Source of the DNA: Candidatus Aminicenantota bacterium
GTDB taxonomy: Bacteria > Acidobacteriota > Aminicenantia > UBA2199
NCBI GenBank assembly: GCA_026393775.1
Contig: JAPKZM010000031.1
Coordinates: forward strand, 1 to 13,201
Length of the DNA: 13,201 bases
Direction: 5' to 3'
The position numbers and the translations under genes were made by a program. Within the stretch, counting starts at the first letter, position 1. Every line of letters begins with the position of its first letter. Positions 1-6,876 of the stretch are shown here, piece by piece. The notes beneath the pieces were generated by a model. It was not told the DNA's origin, did not search any database, and saw nothing but the letters and a program-made list of their open reading frames with translations.

Positions 1-43
1 TGGGGCTGATCACGGCGCTGGGATGGATCAGCAGTACACTCAC
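1..43 (-). CDS. lpxA: LpxA N-terminus (UDP-N-acetylglucosamine acyltransferase), partial
   Basis: Only the first 14 codons are in the window; the gene continues past the left edge. It begins at a GTG (positions 43-41) that overlaps the fabZ stop as GTGA, and reads M-S-V-L-L-I-H-P-S-A-V-I-S-P. The IHPSAVISP stretch is the usual start of LpxA, just before the left-handed beta-helix hexapeptide repeats. LpxA transfers a 3-hydroxyacyl chain from ACP to UDP-GlcNAc, the first step of lipid A synthesis in the cytoplasm. The fabZ-lpxA order is classic and supports the call, since FabZ and LpxA both act on 3-hydroxyacyl-ACP. The overlap suggests translational coupling. The family call rests on a very short peptide plus context; another hexapeptide acyltransferase such as LpxD is possible but less likely. 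Confidence 0.75.
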   Translation of the reverse strand, partial: MSVLLIHPSAVISP

Positions 44-474
44 TGGCCCACCATGCACATCAGGGTCGCCTGGACGGTGATCTGGCCATCGACCGAAGCC
101 TTGCCCTCGATGATCGCGAACTTGCCGCGATCGCGAGTTACCAACACGTCGAGGTCGAGGCGGTCGCCCGGGACCACCTTCCCCTTGAAGCGCGCCTTTT
201 CGATGCCGGCGAAATAGGCGAAGACGTGCTGGCCGGTGAAGCGCTGCATCAGCAGCGCGGCCCCGAGCTGGGCCAGGGCTTCGATCTGCAAGACCCCCGG
301 CATAACCGGGTTACCGGGGAAATGCCCCTGAAAGAAATCCTCGGTGCCGGTAACGTTCTTGTAGCCCTTGATCCTCGTCTGGCCGTCGCACTCGGTCACC
401 CGGTCCACCAGCAGGAAGGGATAGCGGTGGGGCAGGATCTTCTTGATGTCCTCGATTCCCAGAGGCAGGTTCAT
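40..474 (-). CDS. fabZ: FabZ, 3-hydroxyacyl-ACP dehydratase
   Basis: The 144-residue cytoplasmic hot-dog-fold enzyme removes water from 3-hydroxyacyl-ACP to give trans-2-enoyl-ACP in type II fatty acid synthesis. The sequence has the family hallmark GHFPGNPVMPG with the catalytic His at about residue 51, and the catalytic Glu at about residue 65 in IEALAQLGA. The start LPHRYPFLLVDRV is also typical. Length is normal for FabZ. Its ATG overlaps the stop of the upstream ompH/skp gene (ATGA, 474-471), and its TGA overlaps the GTG of lpxA, so the three are probably translated as a coupled set. Placement beside lpxA fits a role in balancing fatty acid and lipid A synthesis. FabA is unlikely, given the length and the FabZ-type active-site motif. 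Confidence 0.96.
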   Translation of the reverse strand: MNLPLGIEDIKKILPHRYPFLLVDRVTECDGQTRIKGYKNVTGTEDFFQGHFPGNPVMPGVLQIEALAQLGAALLMQRFTGQHVFAYFAGIEKARFKGKVVPGDRLDLDVLVTRDRGKFAIIEGKASVDGQITVQATLMCMVGQ

Positions 475-995
475 TTCTTGGTGGCGGTGGGGACGGCGGC
501 AGCCTGGGCGTCAAGGGCTTTGACGACCTTTCCGGTGATATCCATAGCAGGCTCGAAATACATTACACTTCCCGAGCCCCAGATCAGGATCAAAGAATAA
601 CCTTCCTCTTTGGCAATCTTTTCAATGACGGGAATCACATGGCGCTGGTAAGCTTCCATTTCCTTTTGTTCCGCTAGAGATAACTCTTTCTGGGCGTCCT
701 CAGCATAGCGCTTGAAATCGACCCGCTTGTTCTGTAATTCAATTGATTTCTTCTCCTTGGTTTCCTGGTTTAGAGCTAAAGACATGGTTTCTTTTTCTAG
801 AGCAGCAATCTCCATCTGCATAGCGTCACTTTTTTTCTGTTTGGAAAGCAGCAGGGATCTCAATCTTTCACTGGCTTCCTTGCCTTTGATGGAATCCTGC
901 AGCGTCTGGGGATTGATGATCCCGATTTTCATTTCCGAAAAAACAAAAGTGGTCAGGGCCAGCAGCGCGACGATTAAAAGCAAATTTTTTTTCAT
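471..995 (-). CDS. skp: OmpH/Skp-family periplasmic chaperone
   Basis: This 174-residue protein starts with a signal peptide (MKK followed by a hydrophobic stretch to about residue 18, ending FVFS). The mature N-terminus has the family-type strand KIGIINPQTL, then a long charged coiled-coil (about residues 40-125, rich in K, E and Q), and a closing strand region containing EEGYSLILIW. This is the OmpH/Skp layout: trimeric chaperones whose helical tentacles hold unfolded outer-membrane proteins in the periplasm and hand them to BamA. A good Shine-Dalgarno (AAGGAG) lies about 7 nt before the ATG. It sits 20 nt after bamA and overlaps fabZ, the usual bamA-skp-(lpxD)-fabZ order, but without lpxD. 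The alanine-rich C-terminal tail (AQAAAVPTATKK) is probably disordered. The family call is firm; function is inferred from family and context. Confidence 0.9.
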   Translation of the reverse strand: MKKNLLLIVALLALTTFVFSEMKIGIINPQTLQDSIKGKEASERLRSLLLSKQKKSDAMQMEIAALEKETMSLALNQETKEKKSIELQNKRVDFKRYAEDAQKELSLAEQKEMEAYQRHVIPVIEKIAKEEGYSLILIWGSGSVMYFEPAMDITGKVVKALDAQAAAVPTATKK

Positions 996-1015
996 GTAAG
1001 TCTCCTTTTTTATTG

Positions 1016-3325
1016 TTAATAAAATGATGGTCCGACGGCGAAGCGGAAAACGAAATGATTGTCCACCGGATTAAGCAGGCGGTAGTTGTAGGCGAAAATC
1101 AGGCGAAACGGGACATTCAGCATGGGAACGAATATTTTCAGTTCCAGACCGGACGACTGGTAAACATCCTTGAGACTGATTGGGATGCCGGTGTCATAGG
1201 CGTTGCCGAAATCATAAAAAAAGACGAAGGAAAATTGCTCGGTCATGGGGATGGCGTATTCCAAATTGAAATAAAGCGACTTGTTCCCGCCGAGGACCGC
1301 GCCGTTCGAGCCCCGGGGGCCAATAGTGAACGTCTCAAAGCCGCGAATGGAGCGCTCGCCACCCAGGAAGAATTTCTCATAGAAGGGGATCACCTTGCCG
1401 CCGAACGGTTCGATGACCTCGTAAACCGAGTGCAGGCCGATGACATGGGTCGACCAGACGGGGATGAATTTGATCAGTTCCAGTTTCAGCCTGTGTGAGT
1501 AGATATCGCCCCCAAGAAATCCGCCGGCATAACGATAGTCGACCATGAATTTACTGCCCGAACGAGGAAAAATCGGTGAATCGACGGTGGAATAATAGAT
1601 CACGGGATTGATGGCTGAAATGAGCCTCTTGCCTTCGGTATAATAGTAGGAATAGTAGGTACTTTGCTTGTACGTTTCATTGACATCCGAAATGGATACG
1701 TTTTCCATGCTGAAGACCAGCGATGCCCCCCAGAATTTCCAAAAACGGGTCGCAGTGGAGATGTTGAAGCCCTCGCCCTGGCGCGTGTATAGGTAAGGAT
1801 AACGATAATACGTTTTGGAAATATCGATGCCGAAATTGGCCTGGGAATTGAATAAATAAGGCTCGGTAAAGGCGAATTGGTATGTCTTGGCGATGGTGCC
1901 CTGCTGCAGGTTCAGGGAAAAGACTTCGCCCAGGCCCAGGAAGTTTTGGGTCGAATAGCCGGCGGCGATGAACCAGCCCTCGTAGCCGCTGTAACCGACA
2001 TTGAAATTGATCATCTGCCGGTTTACTTCCTTGACGTCGGCGGTAATGTTGATTTTTTGCGGATCCTGGGGGTCGGGCTTGATTTCCGGCATTTTCTCAA
2101 TTGTCACCAATCCCAGCTGCTTCATTCTTTTGATTGAATCTTCCAAGGCATTGATGTTTAAACGCCGGCCCTCGCGCAGAAACCATTCACGGCGGATGAC
2201 ATGGTCCTTGGTGAACGTGTTGCCCTTGAATTCAAGCTTCCCCAGGTATACCACCTCATTTTCCTGGATATGGATGGTCAGGTCGGCGATTTTTTTGACC
2301 GGATCCAAATTCTCTTGGGGCGCCACCTGGGCGTAAAAGTACCCCAGGCCGCCGTAAAATTTCTGTATGTCCTCGATCGCTTTATTTCTTTTCTTGATGT
2401 CGTAGACACTGCCTTTTTTCATGGTGACCATTTGCCTTAAAAAATCGGTGCGAATGACCTTGTTGCCTTCGATGGCGATGCTGCCCGTCCGGTAGCAAGG
2501 TCCCATTTCCACCGGGATGCTGAGGACGAGCATTTTTTGAACTTTGCCTAAAACCGTCTTTTGGGTTATCCAACTGAGTTCGGGCGTTCCGACCTTGGCT
2601 TCCAGAAAGCCTTTCTGCTGAAGCCGTAAACGGACTTCATCCAGGTCCTCATTGATTTTTTCGCGGTTGTAAATATCCTTGCCCATGAGGGTGGAGAATA
2701 AGGAATGGCTCTGGTTATTCTTCAAACCCCGGCTTAAAAAACCGGGGGACAGCAATTTTTCGTCCAAGCCGGGAAAAACCACCCGGCAGATCCTGGTTTT
2801 GGGGCCTGCGTCAACCTGGATGGCCAATGCGATCTGGCCGTTATCCAGTTTTTCATCGATGGTGACGTTGGCCTGGTTGAAGCCCTTTTCCAGCAGCATG
2901 TCGGTGATGATCTTCTTGGCCCTGCGAACCTTGGCCGGGCTGTAATAGGAAAAAGCCTGGATGGTGATGTTGTTATCCTGAAGCTTCTGGATGATATCGC
3001 TCTCCTTGACACCCTTGCTAGTCTTGTAGACCACGGAGGAGATCGAGGGGTTTTCCGTCAGGATAAAACGCACGATCTTGCCATTGTCGCCATTATCGGT
3101 TTCGATACGGATATTTTCAAAAAAGCCCGTTTCCCACAAGGTTTTGAAATCTTCCTTTATTTTTTCATCATCGTAAAAGCCGCCCGCACGGGATTTTAAA
3201 TAAAACTGGACCGTCTCGCGGGAGACCTTTTTGTTGCCCTCAATTTGGATCTCTTGTATGGTTTCAGCACCAAGGGATTGAACAAGCAAGAATACCAGCA
3301 TCAGCCATGGCAGTTTTTTAAGCAT
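1016..3325 (-). CDS. bamA: BamA, outer-membrane protein assembly factor
   Basis: This 769-residue Omp85-family protein is the core of the BAM complex, which folds beta-barrel proteins into the outer membrane. It has a signal peptide (residues 1-20, ending SLGA), then repeated POTRA domains (first one beginning IQEIQIEGNKKVSRETV; others recognisable by phrases such as IAIEGNKVIRTDFLRQ and LEFKGNTFTKDHVIRR), and a C-terminal 16-strand-type barrel from about residue 430. The L6 loop motif appears as GERSIRGF near residue 658, the counterpart of the conserved VRGF/Y. The last residue is Tyr (AVGPSFY) instead of the more common Phe or Trp. The ATG is preceded by GAGG at 5 nt. It heads the envelope operon and is divergent from the fmdB-type gene. 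Length is normal for BamA. Confidence 0.96.
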   Translation of the reverse strand: MLKKLPWLMLVFLLVQSLGAETIQEIQIEGNKKVSRETVQFYLKSRAGGFYDDEKIKEDFKTLWETGFFENIRIETDNGDNGKIVRFILTENPSISSVVYKTSKGVKESDIIQKLQDNNITIQAFSYYSPAKVRRAKKIITDMLLEKGFNQANVTIDEKLDNGQIALAIQVDAGPKTRICRVVFPGLDEKLLSPGFLSRGLKNNQSHSLFSTLMGKDIYNREKINEDLDEVRLRLQQKGFLEAKVGTPELSWITQKTVLGKVQKMLVLSIPVEMGPCYRTGSIAIEGNKVIRTDFLRQMVTMKKGSVYDIKKRNKAIEDIQKFYGGLGYFYAQVAPQENLDPVKKIADLTIHIQENEVVYLGKLEFKGNTFTKDHVIRREWFLREGRRLNINALEDSIKRMKQLGLVTIEKMPEIKPDPQDPQKINITADVKEVNRQMINFNVGYSGYEGWFIAAGYSTQNFLGLGEVFSLNLQQGTIAKTYQFAFTEPYLFNSQANFGIDISKTYYRYPYLYTRQGEGFNISTATRFWKFWGASLVFSMENVSISDVNETYKQSTYYSYYYTEGKRLISAINPVIYYSTVDSPIFPRSGSKFMVDYRYAGGFLGGDIYSHRLKLELIKFIPVWSTHVIGLHSVYEVIEPFGGKVIPFYEKFFLGGERSIRGFETFTIGPRGSNGAVLGGNKSLYFNLEYAIPMTEQFSFVFFYDFGNAYDTGIPISLKDVYQSSGLELKIFVPMLNVPFRLIFAYNYRLLNPVDNHFVFRFAVGPSFY

Positions 3326-3330
3326 AAAAA

Positions 3331-3387
3331 CCTCGCATGAATTTGGACTGAATGTAAATTTATAGCATATTTCTTCATAAAATACAA
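3331..3387 (-). promoter_or_regulatory. Candidate promoter and RBS of the bamA operon
   Basis: Reading the minus strand, TTGTAT (3387-3382) is followed after exactly 17 nt by TATAAA (3364-3359). The -10 matches the consensus at 5 of 6 and the -35 at 3 of 6. A start near 3352 would give a leader of about 27 nt that contains GAGG (3334-3331), 5 nt before the bamA ATG. The stretch is AT-rich, as expected for a divergent promoter region. This is a pattern match only. Confidence 0.5.
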
Positions 3388-3445
3388 TTCTCCTTATAAA
3401 CTATAATGACGCTTGCAGAGCGGGGAAAGATGCATCATTTTTTTG

Positions 3446-3489
3446 TTGACAGCCAGCAGCAAATATGGTATATATTTTTTATCGAGGTG
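3446..3489 (+). promoter_or_regulatory. Candidate sigma-70-type promoter and RBS of the fmdB-type gene
   Basis: A perfect TTGACA (3446-3451) is followed by the AT run at 3469-3476. TATATA lies at 17 nt (4 of 6) and TATATT at 19 nt (5 of 6). Transcription would start around 3482, giving a very short leader. The Shine-Dalgarno GAGGTG (3484-3489) sits 6 nt before the ATG at 3496 but directly abuts an earlier ATG at 3490, so it decides for the 3496 start. Confidence 0.55.
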
Positions 3490-3495
3490 ATGGAA

Positions 3496-3756
3496 ATGCC
3501 GATATACGAATATCGATGTTCAAAATGCGGGAAAACGTTCGAAGCCCTGCAGAGCATCGGCGCCGCCCCCATCACCAAATGCATCTACTGCCAGGGCAAA
3601 ACAAAAAAAATAATGTCACTGAGCTCGTTCCAATTCAAAGGCAAGGGCTGGTACATCACCGATTACAAGAAAAGCGACACGGCGAACGGCAAGACGGCAA
3701 AAGAATCCCAGCCAAAAAAAGAGGGCAAAAAGACCGACAATGCAAAAATTAATTAG
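3496..3756 (+). CDS. FmdB-family zinc-ribbon protein
   Basis: The 86-residue protein starts MPIYEYRCSKCGKTFE, the hallmark of the FmdB/CxxC_CXXC_SSSS regulatory zinc-ribbon family. Two CxxC knuckles (Cys8/Cys11 and Cys29/Cys32) should bind one zinc ion. After the ribbon, the conserved segment SLSSFQFKGKGWYITDYK ends the family domain, and a lysine-rich, probably disordered tail follows. The reading frame extends upstream to 3406, but the start at 3496 is chosen because the conserved MPIYEY begins there and GAGGTG lies 6 nt upstream. FmdB was named as a putative regulator of formamidase genes in Methylophilus; the role of most family members is unknown. It is the only plus-strand gene, divergent from bamA and convergent with dtd. 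No amidase gene is nearby, so that link is not supported here. Confidence 0.9.
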   Translation: MPIYEYRCSKCGKTFEALQSIGAAPITKCIYCQGKTKKIMSLSSFQFKGKGWYITDYKKSDTANGKTAKESQPKKEGKKTDNAKIN

Positions 3757-3798
3757 CCTTTCCATCTCTCCCCCCTTAATATAACCATAACTCCCACC

Positions 3799-3831
3799 AA
3801 AAAAAACTCCCCCCCCGCTACATGGGGGGGG
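3799..3831 (-). terminator. Rho-independent terminator for the minus-strand operon ending with dtd
   Basis: Eight C (3809-3816) and eight G (3824-3831) flank the 7-nt loop GCTACAT. On the minus strand the 8-bp G-C stem is followed by AG and eight T (3806-3799), a textbook intrinsic terminator. It lies about 240 nt past the dtd stop. On the plus strand there is no T tract, so it would not stop fmdB transcription in the same way. Confidence 0.65.
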
Positions 3832-3869
3832 CCCGCCTTTCCGGGGGAATAAGCTAAAAAGGCAAAAGG

Positions 3870-4059
3870 AAAAAGGTAAAAGTAAGAGAAGAAATTCCAA
3901 GCACCAAGCTCCAAATCCCAAATAAATTCCAATTTCCAATCACCCAATGATCAAAACGAAGAGAAGAAACTGGCAGCGTCTTTGTTTTGGACATTGGAAT
4001 TTGGAACTTGGTACTTATTTGGGATTTGAGATTTGGGATTTTATTACTTTTACCTTTTT
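3870..4059. repeat. Long imperfect inverted repeat of CCAAAT/ATTTGG words
   Basis: The outer arms are an exact 16-nt inverted match: AAAAAGGTAAAAGTAA at 3870-3885 and its complement at 4044-4059. Further in, AAATCCCAAATAA (3913-3925) is exactly complementary to 4015-4027, and the centre carries TTCCAA/TTGGAA words on the two sides. The whole could form a long interrupted hairpin. The right arm also resembles 7561-7578 (16 of 18 positions match 3989-4006), so this is probably a dispersed repeat family of the genome. No transposase is seen. Confidence 0.75.
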
Positions 4060-4066
4060 TTAACCC

Positions 4067-4525
4067 TTATGAGGGCTTCAGGTCGTCTGAGGCCTTCTCA
4101 AGAATGATGGTCACGGGGCCGTGGTTAACCGAGTGAACGTCCATCATGGCGCCGAACTTTCCGGTTACCACCGGCACGGACGCGACCAGCAGCCCGTTGA
4201 AGCGGTCGTACAGCTCCTCGGCCCGGCCGGGTTCTTCGGCGCTCGAAAAATCGGGCCGCCGCCCTTTTTTGCCGCGCGCGGCCAGGGTGAACTGCGAGAC
4301 GGAGAGGATTTCACCTTTGACGTCCCGGACGCTCAGGTTCATCCTGGCGTCGGCGTCGGCGAAGATCCGCAGGTTGAGGATTTTTTCGGCCATGAAAACG
4401 ATTTCCCTGTCGCCATCCCCCTTCTCGATGCCGACCAGCAGCAGCAGCCCCGCCCCGATGCAGCCGGTGACGAGCCCCTCAATTTCAACGCTGGCCTGCG
4501 AAACCCTCTGCGCCACGACACGCAC
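4067..4525 (-). CDS. dtd: D-aminoacyl-tRNA deacylase (DTD)
   Basis: This 152-residue cytoplasmic enzyme hydrolyses D-amino acids (and glycine mischarged on tRNA-Ala) from tRNA, keeping D-residues out of translation. Both family motifs are present: SQFTL (residues 77-81) and NHGPVT (134-139), the latter matching the conserved NxGPVT that lines the active site. The N-terminal MRVVAQRVSQASV is also typical, and the length is normal for DTD. The start is a GTG at 4525, 4 nt after the stop of the PilO-like gene, with only a weak Shine-Dalgarno, so translation is probably coupled. It is the last gene of the minus-strand six-gene set and is followed by the inverted repeat and terminator. Confidence 0.95.
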   Translation of the reverse strand: MRVVAQRVSQASVEIEGLVTGCIGAGLLLLVGIEKGDGDREIVFMAEKILNLRIFADADARMNLSVRDVKGEILSVSQFTLAARGKKGRRPDFSSAEEPGRAEELYDRFNGLLVASVPVVTGKFGAMMDVHSVNHGPVTIILEKASDDLKPS

Positions 4526-4529
4526 GGGG

Positions 4530-5378
4530 TCACCAGGGGGGTGCGCCGGCGGGGGCCAGCGCCCTTTTTTCTTCCAAGTAGATGAACCCCGGGTCTACCT
4601 TCTGCCAGAGCAGCGGCGAATCGGGATCGATGAGCAGGTCATCTCCCAGGCTCTTTTCCCAGCGGAGGTCCCATGCCGAAGGATAGCCGGAGAGGAAATA
4701 GCCGCGCACGACCATCCAGGCGCGGGAATCGGGAGCTCCCGGCTCCAGGTGCAGGCGGACGATCTCCAGGCGGGTCGTCCCCCAGGAAATGTGATTGACA
4801 AAGTCCAGCAATGCCGGCAGCGGGGCGCCCAGCGCGATGGCCAGGGGGCGGCTGGACAAACGCCGGCCGGGGCTCAAGTGCAAGCCGGCAAAGGTTCCGC
4901 GCCAGGGAGAGCGGCCCGAGTCGGCGGCGATGGCGAAAGCCTCGGTGATCGCGTTGGCCTGCCAGCAGTTGATCCAATTTGCAAGGAGGGCGCCGCCTCC
5001 CGTTTCGATATCCTCGAGTTCGGTCTTCGGGGGAGCGATCAAGCACCGGGCGCTGCGGATGCCATCCTTCCTAGCCCAAGTCCGCGATTCCGAAATAAAG
5101 AGCCCTGTCCAAACGCCCTCCCGTTCCGCCAGCGGCAGCGAACGGAGCAGCGCCGCTTCGCTGCGGCTGAATGCCTGCTCTTCTTCGTCATCCACTGAGG
5201 CAAATCGGGAGGCCATAACGGCATACTCCCGTGTTTTCCGCTCAATGTCGTTCCGTTCGAGCCTCAACCGGCCGAGATCCCTGATCGTCGGGTACCAGTC
5301 AAAAGCCCCGAAAGCGGCCAACACGGCCGATACCACCAACACCCGGAGCAAGGCACGCCCCAGTTTTCCCGTCCTCAT
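4530..5378 (-). CDS. PilO-like single-span membrane protein
   Basis: I do not recognise a named family. The 282-residue protein has one N-terminal membrane helix (about residues 9-26, LRVLVVSAVLAAFGAF), a charged probable coiled-coil (about 35-75), and a C-terminal domain containing RPLAIALGAPLPALLDFVNH followed by alternating strands (RLEIVRLHLE, AWMVVRGYFL). That layout, and the strand-helix-strand pattern, resembles PilO/GspM, inner-membrane proteins with a periplasmic ferredoxin-like domain in type IV pilus or type II secretion systems. It follows a PilN-like gene with an ATGA overlap, the same order as pilN-pilO, and dtd starts 4 nt downstream. No PilM, PilP, PilQ, ATPase or pilin is nearby. 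The PilO relation is inferred from pattern, not clear identity; a lineage-specific membrane protein is the alternative. Confidence 0.55.
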   Translation of the reverse strand: MRTGKLGRALLRVLVVSAVLAAFGAFDWYPTIRDLGRLRLERNDIERKTREYAVMASRFASVDDEEEQAFSRSEAALLRSLPLAEREGVWTGLFISESRTWARKDGIRSARCLIAPPKTELEDIETGGGALLANWINCWQANAITEAFAIAADSGRSPWRGTFAGLHLSPGRRLSSRPLAIALGAPLPALLDFVNHISWGTTRLEIVRLHLEPGAPDSRAWMVVRGYFLSGYPSAWDLRWEKSLGDDLLIDPDSPLLWQKVDPGFIYLEEKRALAPAGAPPW

Positions 5379-5908
5379 GGCTGCAGCTCCGCTCGGCCGT
5401 TGAGGGTATAGACGCGCACTCCGCCGCCACGGATGCCGGCGCCCGGTCCGGAAAGATCGGCCAGGACGACGTTGGGGACATGGCGCAGCCGCTCAAGAAA
5501 AACCGCGAGCCGCCGCGCTTCCCCGGGGCCGCCGGTGGCGGCCTCGACGGTCAGTTCGAAACCCAGATCGTGCACCCCCGGGTCAATCTGGACGGAGAGC
5601 AGCCGCAGCGGGGCGTCGATGGCGGCGATGCGGCGTGCCAAGTCGGCGGCGGCGTAGGATGCGGCCGGGGGATAGCCGAGAAAATATTGGATCTGGTAAA
5701 AGCGGGCGCGCCGGGCCATCGTCGCCTCGACCGGCCTGGAACGCACCAGCGCGGCAAGCTTCTCCTTGCCGCGGCCGATATCCTTCAGGCGGCGAAACTT
5801 CTCCAGGTGCAGCAGAGCCGATATCGCGGCCAGGATCAAGATCAAAACCAGGAGGAAGCGGAGCCGGGAGTGGATCGTGCGCCTCTCCTCCCCGTTTTCG
5901 TCAGCCAT
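5375..5908 (-). CDS. PilN-like single-span membrane protein
   Basis: This 177-residue protein has a short cytoplasmic N-terminus (MADENGEERR), one membrane helix (about residues 16-34, LRFLLVLILILAAISALL), a basic helical segment, and a C-terminal domain. That domain reads as strand-helix-strand (LRLLSVQIDP, LGFELTVEAA, ARRLAVFLERLRHVPNVVLADLS), like the ferredoxin-like domain of PilN/GspL. PilN normally sits in the inner membrane, binds PilM through its cytoplasmic tail and pairs with PilO. Here the PilO-like gene follows with an ATGA overlap, which strengthens the idea of a heterodimer. The typical PilN tail motif that binds PilM is not evident, and no pilM is present in the window. It starts 3 nt after the yjbQ stop without a strong Shine-Dalgarno. 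The assignment is by architecture and gene order. Confidence 0.5.
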   Translation of the reverse strand: MADENGEERRTIHSRLRFLLVLILILAAISALLHLEKFRRLKDIGRGKEKLAALVRSRPVEATMARRARFYQIQYFLGYPPAASYAAADLARRIAAIDAPLRLLSVQIDPGVHDLGFELTVEAATGGPGEARRLAVFLERLRHVPNVVLADLSGPGAGIRGGGVRVYTLNGRAELQP

Positions 5909-5911
5909 GAC

Positions 5912-6316
5912 TCAACCGGGAACTATTTTCAGATGGACGCGGCGCCGGCGCGGGCCGTCGAACTCGCAGAAGAAAATGCCCTGCCAGGTGCCCAGGAGCG
6001 GTTCGCCGTTCTCGATGATCAGGGTCTCGGAAGCCGATACCAGGCTGGACAGGATATGCGCCGGCGAATTGCCTTCGCCATGGCGGAAATAATCCTGCCG
6101 GGGAAGCCGGCGCTTAAAAAATTCCCCGATATCGTGCCGGACGTCCGGATCGGCGTTCTCGTTGATGGTCACCCCGGCCGTGGTGTGCGGAGCGAAAATC
6201 AGGAGCACCCCTTCCCGGCATTGGCTTGCCCGCACGAACTCGCGCACGGATGCCGTGATATCGATGAACTCGATCTCCTGCCGGCTTTGGATCTCGAGGC
6301 AATGGGAACGGCTCAT
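5912..6316 (-). CDS. YjbQ/UPF0047 family protein
   Basis: The 134-residue protein belongs to the YjbQ (UPF0047) family: small soluble proteins for which weak thiamine-phosphate-synthase activity has been reported, though the true role is unsettled. Hallmarks are APHTTAGVTINENADPDVRHD (residues 42-62), HGEGNSPAHILSSL (79-92) and the C-terminal LGTWQGIFFCEFDGPR. These carry the conserved His and Glu residues of the family's metal site. The frame is open up to 6388, but the start at 6316 is chosen: it gives the normal family length, overlaps the AMMECR1 stop as ATGA, and has GAGAAA just upstream. It sits in a run of tightly packed genes with no thiamine genes nearby. Confidence 0.92.
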   Translation of the reverse strand: MSRSHCLEIQSRQEIEFIDITASVREFVRASQCREGVLLIFAPHTTAGVTINENADPDVRHDIGEFFKRRLPRQDYFRHGEGNSPAHILSSLVSASETLIIENGEPLLGTWQGIFFCEFDGPRRRRVHLKIVPG

Positions 6317-6876
6317 GGTTTCTCGGCCGGCTCTTTTTCCCCGAAGACCTGGGCTTGGAAAGTCTCTATTTTTACCCCTCTTTTCCATTCATCCCGGGCC
6401 AGCCCGGCCTTAAGGCAGCCGTAGGAAATGTACTGCTCAAGGTCCCAGCCCTGCTCCAGCGGCACCTGGGGCAGCAGCAAGCCGCGCTGAAAGCCCTTGC
6501 TGATGATGATCCCGTCGCGGCCGACCTTCACCGATTCATGGCTGGCGACCGGCTGCGGTACGGTCAAAACGGAAATCTCGATATGGAGTCCGGGCAGCTC
6601 CGCCGCCGTGACCGCCGGAAAGCGGGGATCCTCGCTGGAGGCGGCAATGGCATTGTCCACCACGGCTTCCCAGAGGGGCTTGTAGGGCAGCGGGTATCCG
6701 ATGCAGCCGCGCAGGTCGCCCTGGCGGTGCAGGGTCACGAAGACCCCCCGTTTTTCCTTGAAAACGGGATTGCTGACGGGAGGGTATTCCCCCTTGCCAG
6801 AAGCCAGGTGCTTGTTGATGGTATGGCGGGCCAGGGATAAAAGTTCCTTCTCTTCCTGCCGGCTCAATTCGGCCAT
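6313..6876 (-). CDS. AMMECR1-domain protein
   Basis: This 187-residue protein carries the AMMECR1 hallmark RGCIGY (residues 56-61, usually LRGCIGT/Y). Other supporting segments are AIAASSEDPRFPAVTAAEL, the strand LHIEISVLT, and DGIIISKGFQRGLLLPQV. In bacteria and archaea the domain often accompanies a MEMO1-type protein and a radical SAM enzyme (AmmeMemoRadiSam system). Neither is in this window, so it appears to stand alone or the partners lie elsewhere. The biochemical function is unknown. The start at 6876 has a near-perfect Shine-Dalgarno (AAGGAGG) and overlaps the stop of the upstream MPN-like gene by 13 nt; the TGA overlaps the yjbQ ATG. The family call is firm, the function is not. Confidence 0.93.
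   Translation of the reverse strand: MAELSRQEEKELLSLARHTINKHLASGKGEYPPVSNPVFKEKRGVFVTLHRQGDLRGCIGYPLPYKPLWEAVVDNAIAASSEDPRFPAVTAAELPGLHIEISVLTVPQPVASHESVKVGRDGIIISKGFQRGLLLPQVPLEQGWDLEQYISYGCLKAGLARDEWKRGVKIETFQAQVFGEKEPAEKP

Larger units (their letters stand above)
3757..4066. other. Convergent intergenic region (fmdB-type / dtd)
   Basis: These 310 nt contain no convincing gene. They hold a G/C-run hairpin with a T tract on the minus strand (3799-3831), then a long imperfect inverted repeat rich in CCAAAT and ATTTGG words (3870-4059). Short open frames on the minus strand here translate to low-complexity aromatic and Leu-rich peptides and have no recognisable family, so they are left out. 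Confidence 0.7.

Noticed and set aside
3753..3947. Short minus-strand open frames in the convergent gap
   Set aside because: They read through the terminator and the CCAAAT repeat and yield low-complexity Trp/Phe/Leu peptides; no Shine-Dalgarno or family support.
4146..5198. A 350-codon open frame on the plus strand
   Set aside because: It is antisense to dtd and the PilO-like gene, has low-complexity Ala/Gly/Arg/Pro composition and no family features.
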